Part shown: piece after piece, positions 41,101 through 51,400 of the stretch
Layout: the number at the start of each line of letters is the position of its first letter
Numbering within the stretch: position 1 is the first letter of the stretch
Source of the DNA: Dreissena polymorpha
Lineage: Eukaryota > Mollusca > Bivalvia > Myida > Dreissenidae
DNA length: 64,000 nucleotides
Direction: 5' to 3'
Assembly: GCF_020536995.1 (NCBI RefSeq)
Contig: NC_068356.1
Location: forward strand, 25,861,736-25,925,735
Position numbers and translations under genes: made by a program
The notes under the pieces: model-generated
What the model saw: only the letters and a program-made list of their open reading frames with translations
Databases searched by the model: none
Told to the model about the DNA's origin: nothing

Positions 41101-44100
41101 GACAGACACCATAAATTTGACATTTTAACTTAAAGGATGACCTTAACCTTTCACCACTCAAAATGTGCAACTCCATGAGATACGCATGCATGCCAAATAT
41201 CAAGTTGCTATCTTAAAAAGTGAAAAAGTTATGGCCAATGTTAAAAGTTTTTTTGGACAGACACACAGACTGACTGACACTGACGGACAGTTCAACTGCT
41301 ATATGCTACCCTACTGGGGGGCATAAAAATTATTTTTTTGGGGTGGGGGGTATAGTGTGAGGGTGTGGTGGTCATTTATTAGATGACATTTAATTAAAAA
41401 AACAATAATGGGGGGGGGGGATTCGGGGGGGATTCGGGGTGGGGGGGGAGGGGCCCGGGGGATGGTTTGGACGGAGTCAATTGTGGTCAGGTAAGAGTTG
41501 TTTTGTCAAAGTATCAATCGAATCTAATCATAAATAAAGAAGATATGGCAATTTTAGCAAAATTAAATAATTTGACCTTGAGATTCAAGTTCATTCAAAG
41601 GTCAAGGTAAAATTCAACATGCCAGGTACAGTACCCTCATGATAGCATGAAAGTATTTAAAGTTTAAAAGCAATAGCCTTGATACATGTACTTTAGAAGT
41701 AAAGTGGATCTAAACACAAAATGAAACCATATATTCAAAGTTACTCAGTCAAAAAAGGGCCATAATTCTGTAAAAATGACAACCAGAGTTATGCAACTTG
41801 TCCTTTACTGTCCCCTTATGATAGTTTGCAAGTGTTCCAAGTATGAAAGCAATATCTATGATACTTTAGGGGTAAAGTGGACCAAAACACAAAACTTAAC
41901 CAAATTTTCAAGTAAAAAGGGCCCATAATTCCGTCAAAATGCCAGTCAGAGTTACATAACTTTGCCTGCAGTCCCCTTACAATAGTTAGTAAGTGTTGCA
42001 AGTATGAAAGCAATGGCTTTGATACTTTAGGAAAAAAATGGACCTAAACACAAAACTTAACCAAATTTTCAATTTTGTAAGTATAAAAAGGGCACATAAT
42101 TCTGTCAAAATGCCAGTCAGAGTTACATAACTTTGCCTGCGCAGTCCCCTTATGATAGTTAGTAAGTGTCGCAAGTATGAAAGCAATAGCTTTGATACTT
42201 AAGGAATAAAATTGACTTAAACACAAAACTAAACCAAAATGTTCAACTTTCTCAGTATAAAAAGGGCACATAATTCTGTCAAAATGCAAGCCAGAATTAT
42301 CTAACTTTGCCTGCCCAGTCCCCTCATGAAAGTAAGTGAATGTACCAAGTTTGAATGCAATAGCATTGATACTTTATGAGAAAAGTGTACCTAAACGCAA
42401 AACTTAACCGGACGCCGACGCCAAGGTGATGACAATAGCTCATAGTTCTTTTTCAAAAAAATAGATGAGCTAAAAACCATCAGTGTGCATTGTTTTATGG
42501 ATGAAAGGAAAATGTTAAGGTACAATATACCCATCATCTTGTGCTTCCCAGTGTTCAAGGATGTGCCACAGAGAAGTGCTAGGGTGGAACTCATGCTGCA
42601 ATCTATCACCTGTCTCCAACTGCAGGGCTATGATGACCGCAGTTTCAGCTCGGCTCTTCTCACATTTTATCAGCTCCAGCTTTGCATTGTTTGGAAGGTT
42701 GGAATATCTCACTGATAGCGTGAGGTCTACAGTATTTCTGCCGTGACTGTGATTATATATATATTATAAAAATTTCTTGTCAACAGAAACAGAGAAACCC
42801 AGAAGGTGATGTAAGCCTTCTTTAAATATAATTAGTTTCAAGGGACAATGGACTTTTTTCTTTGTTGTTAATACAAAATGATTACAATTATCACAGCATT
42901 TCATCAAAAAATGTAAACTGTTAATAAAAATAAAAATATGATAATGTTATAAGTTTCATTTTACTGCATAACAAATGATGTACCAAATAAATGCTTTTAA
43001 CTACCATATAAAAAGACTATTACATCCACAGCTTTTAACTACCATATAAAAAGACAATTACATCCACAGTGATACTGTTACTGTGTTACATCAGCTTAAT
43101 TTAACATGGTTAACTTAAATATGCTGTCAAACAAGGTTTGAATTTCATACTTACACCAATTTGTAGTCTTCTATTGGAAGAAACTTCTGTTTTTGACAGA
43201 CATCTTCTAACACCTTCATTGTGGAAAACAACAACATACTTAATGTAAGAGCATTTTTTTCTCTTTAAAATTATAATACAGGGCTCCCTCTGGCTCAAAA
43301 TTGTCTGTAGCCAAATTTACCTTTTTATGTGTTAATTCATATTATTTTGGATATTTTGTGGGTGAAAATGTAGAAAACCTCATAGCCAAAGGGATTTTTT
43401 GTAGCAAAATTTCCTTATTTGTAGCCATTGGCTAATTTGGCAAATGGCAGAGTAAGCCCTGTAACAACAGAATAATTATAAGTATGATTAAAATCTGGGT
43501 TTTACATGACTTAATTGCCATCAGTAGTATTAGTTACACTGTTAGTAACTGATGGTGTATGAGATATACACCCTCAGTTATTTCATACCATATGAGAGCA
43601 AAGCTTGAGTATGATATGAAAGTACATTGTACTGAGGGTGTATATCCCATACAGTTACTGACTGTGTAACAATTATATCTCAATCAACTACTCGATTACT
43701 CAGGGTGTACGGAAATTCTTAGGGTTGTATGAAAAATACACCATGGGCATGTGACCGCTCTAATCCAATCTGATTAGATCATTTTTGTAGGAGGTGAGAT
43801 ATAGATCAATTGCTTGCTGCAATATCAATATAATTTCATAGTTCTTACAATCTGATGAGATGTTTAATGACTTATTTCTGCATTGAAGAAACAAGCCCAA
43901 CTAATAGGCACTAGTACTACCAATATCTAAAATCACGCTTCTTCATTAAGCTGACCTATATTCATGAATAATCTAAATCCAACAGGTTTGTTTATTGTGA
44001 CTTTTCGTAGTTATTATCAGTCATACACGTATCTCAGTGGTCAGTTGACCAACACTTTTTCTTGGATAGCTGGGTTACCAGTACCAAGCCCTCATACTTA

Positions 44101-47100
44101 TGACTGTAACTCATAACTTGAGAACCAGAGGTACAGCTCTGGTAGAATGGCTGTAACAACAATAGCATGACCAATCTAGACAAAAGTTATGTGGCCTGGC
44201 TGGGTATCAAACCTGGGATCTTCGGATTAAAAAGACTCAACCAACTAGTTATTCGCCCCATTAATATAATCTATCAACTTCATATAAAAAATGTCCCAAG
44301 AACTGTAACATTTTAGTGTAATCGGTTTTTTAACAAAAGAAATCAAGAACTGCTACATGTACAAAATGATATGTAAAAATTGAATGCCAAGTAAAGCTCG
44401 ATTGGTCATTGTTGGCTTGGGTACTACTTACATGTACCGTAACCCCGGGTGCACTTAAGTATACTTAAATGTACCCCGGTAACGGAAAATATACTAACAC
44501 GTACCCGGCAAATTTAGACTGTACTCAAGTTTCATTCGCACCTAAAATCCGAATCATCAAACGCGCTAAGGAATACAAAACACAATTGTCTTTGAATTGT
44601 TTTTTCCTCAAACTGCTTTTTGAGCAGGAGTTTTACTTCTATAGAGGGCATTTTACAGCATATTGAAATAAATACAAACATGATTAATTTGAAACAAGAA
44701 AGGTTGTTCACCACACCCAACCATGCCAAATATCCAAGTTACAGTCCAAGGAGTGTCAAACTGCATCAAACGGCTGAACGTAGTGGTCCAGATAAAATGC
44801 CAATCATAGCGCAGAAAGATACATCGTAAGAGATAACACCAATCCTACAGAACCTATATCGACCATCACTAGATACCCATGAAATACCAAAAGACTGGAA
44901 GCAAGCCAATATAGTACCAATCTTTAAGAAAGGCGACCAAACAAAACCGTCAAATTACAGACCTGTTAACCCGACTGCAGTTGTCTCAAAAATGCTTGAA
45001 CACATAGTTGTCTCACAAATTATGAAACATCTAGATGGTAACATCATACTTCATGAAAATCAACACGGGTTCCATGCTAAAAGTGGCAATTACTACTGAC
45101 AACCGACGAAATTTCCAGATATATGAACCAAGGCCTCCAGGTGGGCATGGCTATACTCGATTTCGCTAAAGCGTTCGACAAAGTACCCCATAGTAGACTA
45201 GTCTAAACAAGGGACAAAATTGTCACAAAACCAGGTTTTCATTGTGAAAAAAAATCTGATAAAGGGAGAAAACTCAAACTGAACTTTTGAAATGAACAAA
45301 CAAAATTACCCCCCTTTGTAAGTTTTTTTTTTTAAATCTATTTTTAGTCGTGGCGACCTTGACATTGGAGATATTGACGTGATTCTTTCGTGCGACACAC
45401 CGTCCCATGATGGTGAACAAATGTGCCAAATGATTTTAAAATCTCACAATGAATGACATAGTTATGGCCAGGACAAGCTCATTTATGGCCATTTTTGACC
45501 TTTGAACTCAAAGTGTGACCTTGACCTTGGAGATATCGACGTAATTATTTCGCGTGACACACCGTCCAATGATGGTGAACAAATGTGCCAAATGAATTTA
45601 AAATCTGACAATGAACGACATAGTTATGGCCCAGACAAGCTTGTTCCGCCCGCCCGCTAGCCAGCCCGCCAGCCAGCCAGCCAGCCAGCCCGCCCGCATT
45701 CGCCAATCTAATAACCAGTTTTTTCCTTCGGAAAACCTGGTTAAAAATGTCCTTCTACGGCATACATAACAACACCTTGTCCTGGGTGAGTAACTTTTTA
45801 GATGACCGATTAAAACAAGTTGTCATAGATGGTGAATCTTCTAACCTATCCAGAGTAACTTAAGGAGTACCGCAGAGAACCGTTCTAGGACCAACATTAT
45901 TTCTTCTGTTTATAAATGACATTGCCACCAACATATCTTCCTCCATTCGTCTATTTGCCTATGACTGTGTCGTATATACACCGATAAGATCCCCAGATGA
46001 TCACAGTTTGCTTCAGAACGATTTAAACACCCTGGTCGATTGGAGTACTACCTGGCAGATGCAATTCAACATTGACAAATGTGCAATTATTAATATAACT
46101 ACAAAGAGAAACATCTTAAAATATGACTATAAAATGCAAGGAAAGTCCCTTGAAATTGTTAAAAACCACCCGTACTTAGGAGTTGAACTCAACGAGAAAC
46201 TGAAATTTAACCTGCACATTGACAATATCACAGCAAAGGCCTCCAGTGCCTTAGGATTCTTGAAACACAATCTAAGACACTGTCCTAAACAAGTTAAAGA
46301 ACGTGCCTACCACACATTAGTGATACCGAAATTGGAATACAGTTCTACAATTTGGAATCCTCAACAGAAATCGCAAGTTTCATAAATTGAACATATACAA
46401 CAAAATGCTGCCAGATGCATCCTTGGTAAACCTTTTAATTACCAGAACCCTAGTAGTGTAACATTAATGATCTAACAGTTGAATTGGCCTTCTTTGACAA
46501 AATGAAGATATAACGCTGACTTAGTATTTATGTATAAAGTGGTGCACAGCCTAGAAGCAATACCAGCATCAATTCTGCCCGTCCCTTCAGCTCAACACGA
46601 AATGAAATTCATCCCTTACCACTGTAAGATAAATGCGTATCAACATTCTTTCTTCCCGCAAGTGATTGTCCCGTGGAATCACCTACCTGACCAAGTGCTT
46701 CAGCTAGACACAGTAGACAGTTTTAAGGTTGCTTTAAAGCCGGCTGTGGTGGTGTAACGTGCTATCATTAAGAGTGTATAGTGTACATACAAGTTGGACA
46801 TTTTAAGTCACATTTTATTTTGGGAGCATCTGACCCTGCGCACATGTACAGTCACCCGCACCTTAACCCGATGTATAATAAGATTTTGTGAAATATTTCA
46901 TCGAAAGCGAAGAGATGTGCTTGTCAAAAACACAATGCCCCCTTCTGCTTGGCTTTGATTTAACATTTTTTTTTATCCTTTGGCAGGTTCAGATAATTAT
47001 CTCCCTTTGAAGCTTATTACTTCCCTTGGATTTGTTTTTTGACCTTTGACCTTGAAGGATGACCTTGACCTCAAAATGTGCAGCTCCATGAGATACACAT

Positions 47101-48447
47101 GCATGCCAAATATCAAGTTGCTATCTGAAGCGACATAGATGTTATGAGCATTGTGTGAAACCTAAACGCAAAATCTAAACGCAAAGTGTGACGGAAAGAC
47201 AGATAAGACAGATGTAGAGACGGTCCAATCACTCTATGCCCTTCTTTGGTGGCATAAAAAAAAGCCGACAATGACCAATTTAGTGTAAGAATTCCCGGGT
47301 ACGTTTCAATATATTTTCTGTACCCGGGGAACATTAAAGTATACATAAAAATACCCTGAGTACATTTAAGTAGTACCTTAGATGACAATGACCAATCGAA
47401 CCCAAGTAAATGCATAATATTTTGTAACACTTCTATCATTAAACTCAAAACATCAGAATTCTTTGATTAAGCAAATTATTAAAATGACACATCCTGATTT
47501 TTATCTGCTGGTTTTAAGAGCACTTTGTGATATTTTATTGTATTATGTATATGTAACAGGGTATTCAGTAAATCCACTCTGCCACTGGTCCTTTAATATT
47601 ACTAACCCGATCAAGACTGTGAGCTAGTATCAGTGTGGGTGCTAATTGGTGAGTGAATGAGTTACTAACACTGCATGTTTTTAGGTGAGATGTTTTTAGC
47701 TATACTATAGAGTTTCACTGGTTTTATACACTAGTATAGTGTCATTCATTCATAAAATCACGTTAGAGAAAGATGTACTTTCAATTTGGCATTTTCCATT
47801 CGCCAGTGTCTTTTTATTTTAAAACTTAGTCTTGAGGTCGCTGGTGAGTGTACTTTTATTGTCCATATAAATACATTGTATTGTATTGTAATACTAATGT
47901 ATTTGCCTGATCAGTGTGTATATCAATGCAATATGTAATTTAATATTGTAATTTGATTTTGTTATTTATATTTTTTTTTGTTAATTTCAGGCCATCATTT
48001 TCATCATTGTAGACATCTATAAAATAAAGAATATAAACAAATAACCCACTTATGTTATAAATACACAACCCGGCTACATATACAGAAAGAATAGTCCAAA
48101 AAGGAAAGTGCAAGATTTCAACTTCAGGAAAAAAATACAAACATAACACACAATATATTTTGTGGTTGAATATAATTATTATGTATTTTAGTTTATTTTT
48201 TTCAATTCCATTTGTCGTGTTTGCTGTTCTCCAAGAAACCACTAAACCCTCTAATCTTGTATCGATATATTTGAGTAAACATCCGAAATTCACAATTATC
48301 CGAATTTGATATACAGTCAATATTTGTTCACGATTACCGAAAATTAGAATCTGATGAGAAAGAAATCACCTGCAAAAGCTTGGTGTTGGGTGTAATTTTA
48401 ACATTCTGTCTTCTTCCATTAGGGCACAAAACTTGAAGTGATGCCAT
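23108..48447 (-). CDS. ASPSCR1: ASPSCR1/TUG, UBX-domain vesicle-tether protein, 18 coding exons
   Basis: Exons in order on the minus strand: 48370-48447, 43155-43213, 42531-42746, 39405-39560, 35655-36022, 35074-35186, 33408-33539, 33015-33061, 31339-31363, 31079-31154, 29769-29841, 27231-27379, 26491-26553, 26216-26268, 25232-25283, 24751-24823, 24235-24434 and 23108-23121. All junctions are GT-AG and the phase is kept, giving 1947 nt and 648 residues (human about 553). The N-terminal ubiquitin-like fold starts MASLQVLCPNGRR and includes SNLPNNAKLEL. The second ubiquitin-like part holds PVCIYMREEVTGE and LGLTGGKAVLR, with the diglycine at residues 164-165. A longer, acidic middle is less conserved. 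DVPDEFFELT and the UBX domain (about residues 470-550: VVIRVQFHDKLVLQGVFRP, TSPPKSVL, AKLIPAALIYFG) follow. The end is VPKWFKVGHKK. In mammals TUG retains GLUT4 vesicles and binds p97; the role here is inferred from homology. Confidence 0.93.
23331..23730. repeat. Family B element: GACCTTGAAGGATGACC modules, with inverted ends
   Basis: The element starts 'atgtgtttgtcagaaacact', followed by 'atgtcccc', and ends 'gtgggggacat', so the arms GTCCCC and GGGGAC are inverted. Two internal modules each carry 'gaccttgaaggatgacct', 'ttcaccactcaaaatgtg' and 'ccaaatatcaagttgct'. It lies just downstream (minus sense) of ASPSCR1 exon 17, in the last intron. Confidence 0.75.
24949..25204. mobile_element. Non-autonomous inverted-repeat element, 'cttaatgcatgtg' family
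   Basis: The ends are inverse of one another: 'gagcctcgctctgggaaaac' with 'gggcttaatgcatgtg' at the left, and 'cattaagtcttattttccca' with 'gagccaggctaa' at the right. The core has the hairpin 'cctgtgcagttcgcacagg'. No coding capacity. Intron of ASPSCR1. Confidence 0.75.
25485..26025. mobile_element. Two abutting copies of the 'cttaatgcatgtgcg' element
   Basis: The first copy runs from 'cctcttggaaaaccaggctt' to 'gcattatgcccagttttctc' (about 25485-25785). The second, more diverged copy continues to 'gcattaagcatggttttccc' (about 26018). Both have cores of the 'gattagcctgtgcagtccgc' type with the matching inverse 'gcggactgcaggggctaatc'. No open frame of note. Confidence 0.7.
26033..26140. repeat. 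27-bp tandem repeat, 4 copies
   Basis: The unit 'tagttgataatgatttagac' plus 'ttaacta' repeats four times with one or two base changes in the first copy. Confidence 0.9.
27410..27545. repeat. Partial 'cttaatgcatgtg' element
   Basis: The left end 'gagccttgttgttggaaaac' with 'tgggcttaatgcaagtg' and the core 'gattagcatgtgcattttgc' match the copies at 24949 and 25485. The right end is missing. The string 'gtgtcatcccagat' is duplicated within it. Confidence 0.65.
27770..28432. repeat. Tandem-module repeat ending in GACAGACAGACA
   Basis: About four modules of roughly 150 bp share 'cacttctcctcattgacatc', 'aagtttcatgttgaaatc', 'tctgagatatagccct' and 'gggccataactctta'. The block ends in a short GACA run near 28410. 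The organisation resembles the other bivalve-type elements in this gene. Confidence 0.65.
29150..29715. repeat. Two related repeat copies with GACAGAC tails
   Basis: The segments at about 29150-29410 and 29470-29715 share 'ttttagcaccatgactt'-like starts, 'gacctttgatccctgtgcaa'-like and 'accaagcttcatcaa'-like stretches, and tails rich in 'cagacagac'. The edges are uncertain. Confidence 0.45.
31404..32514. mobile_element. Family C element, complete, with tandem-module core
   Basis: Starts 'acaagagggccaagatggcc' then 'ctagttcgctcacctgag', and ends 'gctcacctgagcaatcaggt' then 'gagctaaaac'. The arms GCTCACCTGAG and CAGGTGAGC are inverted. The core has about six modules of 140-170 bp containing 'ggcggccatgtttttca', 'accaagtttcatgaagat' and 'tctagagtgtttaca'. 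It is not coding. The inserted DNA lies immediately beside the 25-nt exon 9 of ASPSCR1 (31339-31363), within the intron that precedes it. Confidence 0.8.
32619..32980. mobile_element. Family G element with GTCCCCTACC inverted ends and a GACAGGCA microsatellite
   Basis: Starts 'aacaagagattgccaagcaa' then 'cattgtcccctaccagtgaa', and ends 'cactggtttcaccggtaggg' then 'gacaaaa', so GTCCCCTACC-GTGAAAC is inverse to GTTTCACCGGTAGGGGAC. The right half includes a run of AGACAGACAGGCAGGC at about 32864-32925. No coding capacity. Confidence 0.75.
33626..34340. mobile_element. Family F element with about 120-bp modules
   Basis: Starts 'aacaagggctgtttgtaaaa' then 'catgcatgc', and ends after a GGACGGACGGAC run and 'cttcgaagggaggcataatg'. 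Between them lie about four modules with 'gtgaccttgacctttgacct', 'agtgacctgaaaatcaa', 'ggggtcatctgtgagtcatg' and 'gagttatcatccggaaacc'. Located in an ASPSCR1 intron. Confidence 0.75.
34647..34980. mobile_element. Family B element, short copy
   Basis: Starts 'aacaagagatgagtttgtca' and reaches 'caatgccccct'. Ends 'tatgccctccttggggggca' then 'taaaa'. It has one 'gacctttgaccttgaaagat' module and a GACGGACGGACAG stretch near the right end. Confidence 0.75.
36349..39350. mobile_element. Family C element interrupted by a family D element
   Basis: The left end 'aacaagagggcctgaaaggc' then 'ccaaagccgctcacctgag' is at 36349. The right end 'gtgctcaggtgagctaaaac' is at about 39350. The modules contain 'gccatgtttttcaacc', 'tccaagatatcattgg' and 'gagtgttaacaaggttt'. 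The module run is broken at 36848-38334 by a complete element of another family, after which it resumes. Located in the intron between ASPSCR1 exons 4 and 5. Confidence 0.8.
36848..38334. mobile_element. Family D element (inserted in family C)
   Basis: Starts 'acaagagcaccgccttgcgg' then 'gtgcagactgctcatctattttc' and ends 'caaaaaatagatgagctaaa', with inverted arms GCTCATCTATTTT and AAAATAGATGAGC. The left third has long G runs (37037-37055, 37142-37174, 37251-37291). The right part has about five modules of some 145 bp with 'aagtatgaaagcaatagctt' and 'aacacaaaacttaaccaa'. The flanks join within an A run of the host element, so any target duplication is ambiguous. Confidence 0.8.
39789..42475. 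mobile_element. Second family D element, interrupted by a family B element
   Basis: Starts 'acaagagcaccgccttgcag' and ends 'aaaaaatagatgagctaaaa', closely matching the copy at 36848. A family B element at 40069-41329 lies inside its G-rich third. The right end is only about 55 bp from the donor side of ASPSCR1 exon 3. Confidence 0.8.
40069..41329. mobile_element. Family B element with expanded GACCTTGACCTT core
   Basis: Starts 'ccaagagatgtgtttgtcag' then 'aaaaacaatgccccctat' and ends 'ctactggggggcataaaa'. Between 40100 and 40830 there are about seven modules of 100-125 bp, each with one to four 'tgaccttgaaggatgacctt' units and 'ccaccactcaaaatgtgcag'. The complement reads TCAAGGTCA many times. 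Three longer modules with 'gagatacacatgcatgccaa' follow. Confidence 0.8.
43533..43670. mobile_element. Short palindromic inverted-repeat element
   Basis: The left arm 'gttacactgttagtaactga' continuing through 'gagatatacaccctcag' is inverse to the right arm 'ctgagggtgtatatcccata' continuing through 'cagttactgactgtgtaac'. Only about 50 bp lie between the arms. It has the shape of a short MITE in ASPSCR1 intron 1. No clear target duplication. Confidence 0.65.
44700..46860 (+). mobile_element. Non-LTR retrotransposon (LINE, jockey/CR1-like), 5'-truncated and dead
   Basis: Translated segments match a jockey/CR1-type reverse transcriptase. At about 44760-45090 they read ITPILQNLYRPSLDTHEIP, KDWKQANIVPIFKKGD, PSNYRPV and HENQHGFH. 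At 45155-45190 they read FAKAFDKVPHSRLV-like sequence. At 45840-46385 they read GVPQRTVLGPTLFLLFIND, RLFAYD and HPYLGVELNEKLKFNLHID. At 46530-46757 lies the C-terminal WNHLPDQVLQLDTVDSFK. The catalytic box is changed to FAYD from the usual FADD. Stops and frame changes break the protein at several places, and a 550-bp element interrupts it at 45192-45745. The 5' part (endonuclease) is absent. Confidence 0.85.
45192..45745. mobile_element. Family E element ('ACCAGGTTTTC' ends) inserted in the LINE
   Basis: Starts 'acaagggacaaaattgtcac' then 'aaaaccaggttttcat' and ends 'ccttcggaaaacctggttaa', with inverted arms AACCAGGTTTTC and GAAAACCTGGTT. It holds two modules of about 170 bp with 'gaccttgaccttggagatat', 'gtgtgacacaccgtccaatg' and 'tgatggtgaacaaatgtgcc', then a CCAGCCAGCC run. 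It splits the LINE sequence between RLV and the following KMSFYG-like codons. Confidence 0.8.
46911..47262. mobile_element. Family B element, short copy
   Basis: Starts 'agagatgtgcttgtcaaaaa' then 'cacaatgcccccttctg' and ends 'tctatgcccttctttggtgg' then 'cataaaa'. It has one 'gacctttgaccttgaaggat' module. It lies between the LINE tail and the right inverted repeat of the 44.4-47.4-kb element. Confidence 0.75.
47400..48369. other. ASPSCR1 intron 1, 5' part, nothing recognised
   Basis: Unique AT-rich sequence between the right end of the inverted-repeat element and the donor site of ASPSCR1 exon 1. A 126-codon open frame on the minus strand at 47940-48320 has no splice context or known motif. 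Confidence 0.5.
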
Positions 48448-51400
48448 TTAACTTATTACATAAAAAACTACGATGTTGTTAACTCATTCATCCGGTGCCG
48501 GTGTTTTAGGCTACATTTCACTATGATACATTTCATTGCTCAAATCAAAGATAACCATGTGCCTAAATTTTTAAATAATATCCTTTACTGCTGATAAAGC
48601 GTTGAAAATAATATTGGATACATGCAATTAAAAGAATTGGGGAAATGGCCAACTGAACGTCATGATTCCATGCATCTTAAAGAAATATCGTCAAAAAGCT
48701 TCCCCCAACTGTTGCAGTGATATTCAGCGGTGCGTTCATCAAAACTTAAAACCCCCCCAGAAAATATCGCTTAATATAACAATCGGACACATAATAAACA
48801 CTCGCTTAATGTGTGGTCATTTTATGCTCAAGTATTGCGTAAACTACCATAGAAACGGCCAATAAGGTGTACCCTACATGTAAAATTGAAGTTTCATCCA
48901 AGTTTTGATGGTTCATGTGCAATTTCGAATTATTTTGTTTGCTTACAATTTTCTACGATTCTCAACAGTATTATGAATATCCGACTCAAAATCTTAACGA
49001 TAAAGTGCATCGATCTCGATTTGGTAGATGAGCGCGCAATTATTAAAATTAAGCGATAAACCAAACTTAAATTGGTATATATCATATCCTACACTTTAGA
49101 ACTGAACACAAGTTTGCACACTTTCCATTATTTTATGTTATAATCAATCAAATTACTACCGTAGTTGATTTGGCCTATATAATCAAGGCGCAAATAATAG
49201 TTACGATGAAACGTAGTTTTTATTAATACCCCACTCAGCAGTTTAATATTTGACATACAACATCGTATTGCAGTCTCTAGAAAAAAATCAAATCATATAC
49301 GCGTATAGGTCTAAACCTATCTACAACCCGGAGATCAGCTGATTTATACCGACTTGTTTATCAACATGATTTTACAAATTACCGGTATTTTTAATGAAGC
49401 CGCACTGAAGTATTCGTTGTCAAACATCGCGAAATGGTCATCTGCAAAATGGTTTAAACTTGCTACACGTTCCGACAAGTCGAGGGTATTCTTCGTCACT
49501 TTTGTGACAAGCTCTATTTGTATATAATATATAGACAGCAATAATCACGTTACCATTCATATTTTATTTTTTATTATTCTTTATTAAGGACATTTCAACT
49601 AGATATTTATTTTGGCACATATTTAAAGCATTATAATATTGTTTTCGCTCAGAGTGTTGAAACTTGATACTCATAAACAAATAAAGAAACGGCTTGCTGT
49701 GCTGTTAGGAATATTTGACATTAAATTATATTTATCAGAAAGAGTCAGAAATATTGATTGAAAAATTGCCCGATCAGGCAAGAAAAGAACCATTTTTTCA
49801 TATACCTTGGCAAAACGTGTCCGGGCATCACACAACTCATCCAAGGAACAACTTAAATAACTGAATACAATCGTAAAACAATTATCTTAAATTTGACCGT
49901 AGCGATTTATTTTAAATGTCGTTGTTCGTCAGATATGCAAGCCCAAAGTTGAGCAACTTTTAGCATCTATCAACATTTTCCGCAATTGCCTGTTTTGAAC
50001 ACATACTTGCTAGAAGGAGCAAGTCGTCTAGGTTACATTATTTAATCATCCGTTTTGAATTTGAATGTTGCAAATTATGTACGTGCATCTGTCTTTGGAT
50101 AAAACTATATTGATAATGATAATCTTGTTTTCTCACAGGACAACACCCCCAACATATCTATACATATACTTTACATTTATACAGGATATTAATCAATGTA
50201 CAACGGAAGGTCTCTGTCGCGATAATGACCAACACGCGTAAGTAAAGAAATCAGGAATATGTTTTGAATAAGATACTAACTAAACTTATACTTTTTTAAT
50301 TGATATTAACACTTATTTACCTTGAGTAAATCAATATGCAAAAATGTGGAAGTTTATTTCAAACCATGTAAAGTGTTTAAGAAAACCAATAACAAACCAT
50401 AAACAAATTATGGAAACGATACGGGTTATTTATTTTATGAACATATATGTTTATAGTATTTTTTGTTGAATGTGTGCCATATCTAAGATAGAAACTCGTC
50501 GAAAACGTTGGTTACAAAACATCATATGTTTAAATTTCGTCTCAATAATTATAAACACAACTTCATCTCGATGAAGTGGACTTGCTCTGTAATTATAAAA
50601 AAAAACTCGTCTTACCATATATTGCATTTCAATTGCAACAATGATTCATGCGGGGTTTAAATTCAAAAGCTCTTATCAAACAATGCTAATTAAAACACAC
50701 AGCAAGCGCTTTTAACGTAAAATGTAAACGAGCATATTTTATTATCAACTTCCGCGTCATACTAATTTTGTTTTGAGATCATTAACAGGAGCTTTTTCTC
50801 AGCATCGTATACAAAAAATTAATCCCAGCAATGTTCATCTCGATCCTATGTTTTCTTTTAGACGGCAATACGAAAGACGTAAGCCAATAAATGAACTATA
50901 TCGACCCGGATTAATTCGTTTCTTTTAAAAATTAGATCATGTTATACCTTTATACTAATAACACTTAAAGTATAAACTATTTTACTACTGTGTATATGTT
51001 TTGTTTCGGCACAAGTTACGATATTTCCAATCATAGGAGCTATTTGAATACCGGCAAGGTCTTTGGCAAAGTTCCGAATCTATTTATTATGTGCGTTTTA
51101 AAGTGTTCACATTGAAATATCCTTCCATTAGCGAGTTTCACGCATTCCCTTATTTGACCATGTCCCCTCTCTCTCTCTCATCACACCACAGGAGCTTTCA
51201 TGACCCCCACCCCAGTGGAACTTTGGGGTACCCCCCTTGTTTCGTAACTTATCGTTCGGAAAGTAGATGACATAGGGAGGTGTCAGCACCTGGAATATCT
51301 GTCCTCCCTACCAGTGGGTATTCACGCTTGATTTGAATGGCAGTTTGTTGAGTCGTTCCAAAAATGATCCAACGAATTCTAATGGTTTTGTTAGGACTTA

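Larger units (their letters stand above)
44398..47399. mobile_element. DNA element with about 110-bp inverted repeats, filled with later insertions
   Basis: The left arm (44398-44515) has 'tcgattggtcattgttggct', 'gggtactacttacatgtac', 'aagtatacttaaatgtaccc' and 'aaaatatactaacacgtacc'. The right arm (47283-47399) carries the same blocks in inverse order. About 2.8 kb lie between, most of it a LINE fragment and two other elements, so the original element was probably short and non-autonomous. Its superfamily is not clear. It sits in ASPSCR1 intron 1. Confidence 0.65.

Noticed and set aside
50188-50238. Possible exon before a gtaagt donor at about 50237
   Set aside because: A short open piece reading near DINQCTTEGLCRDNDQH has a donor and an acceptor, but no second exon in phase was found within the region.
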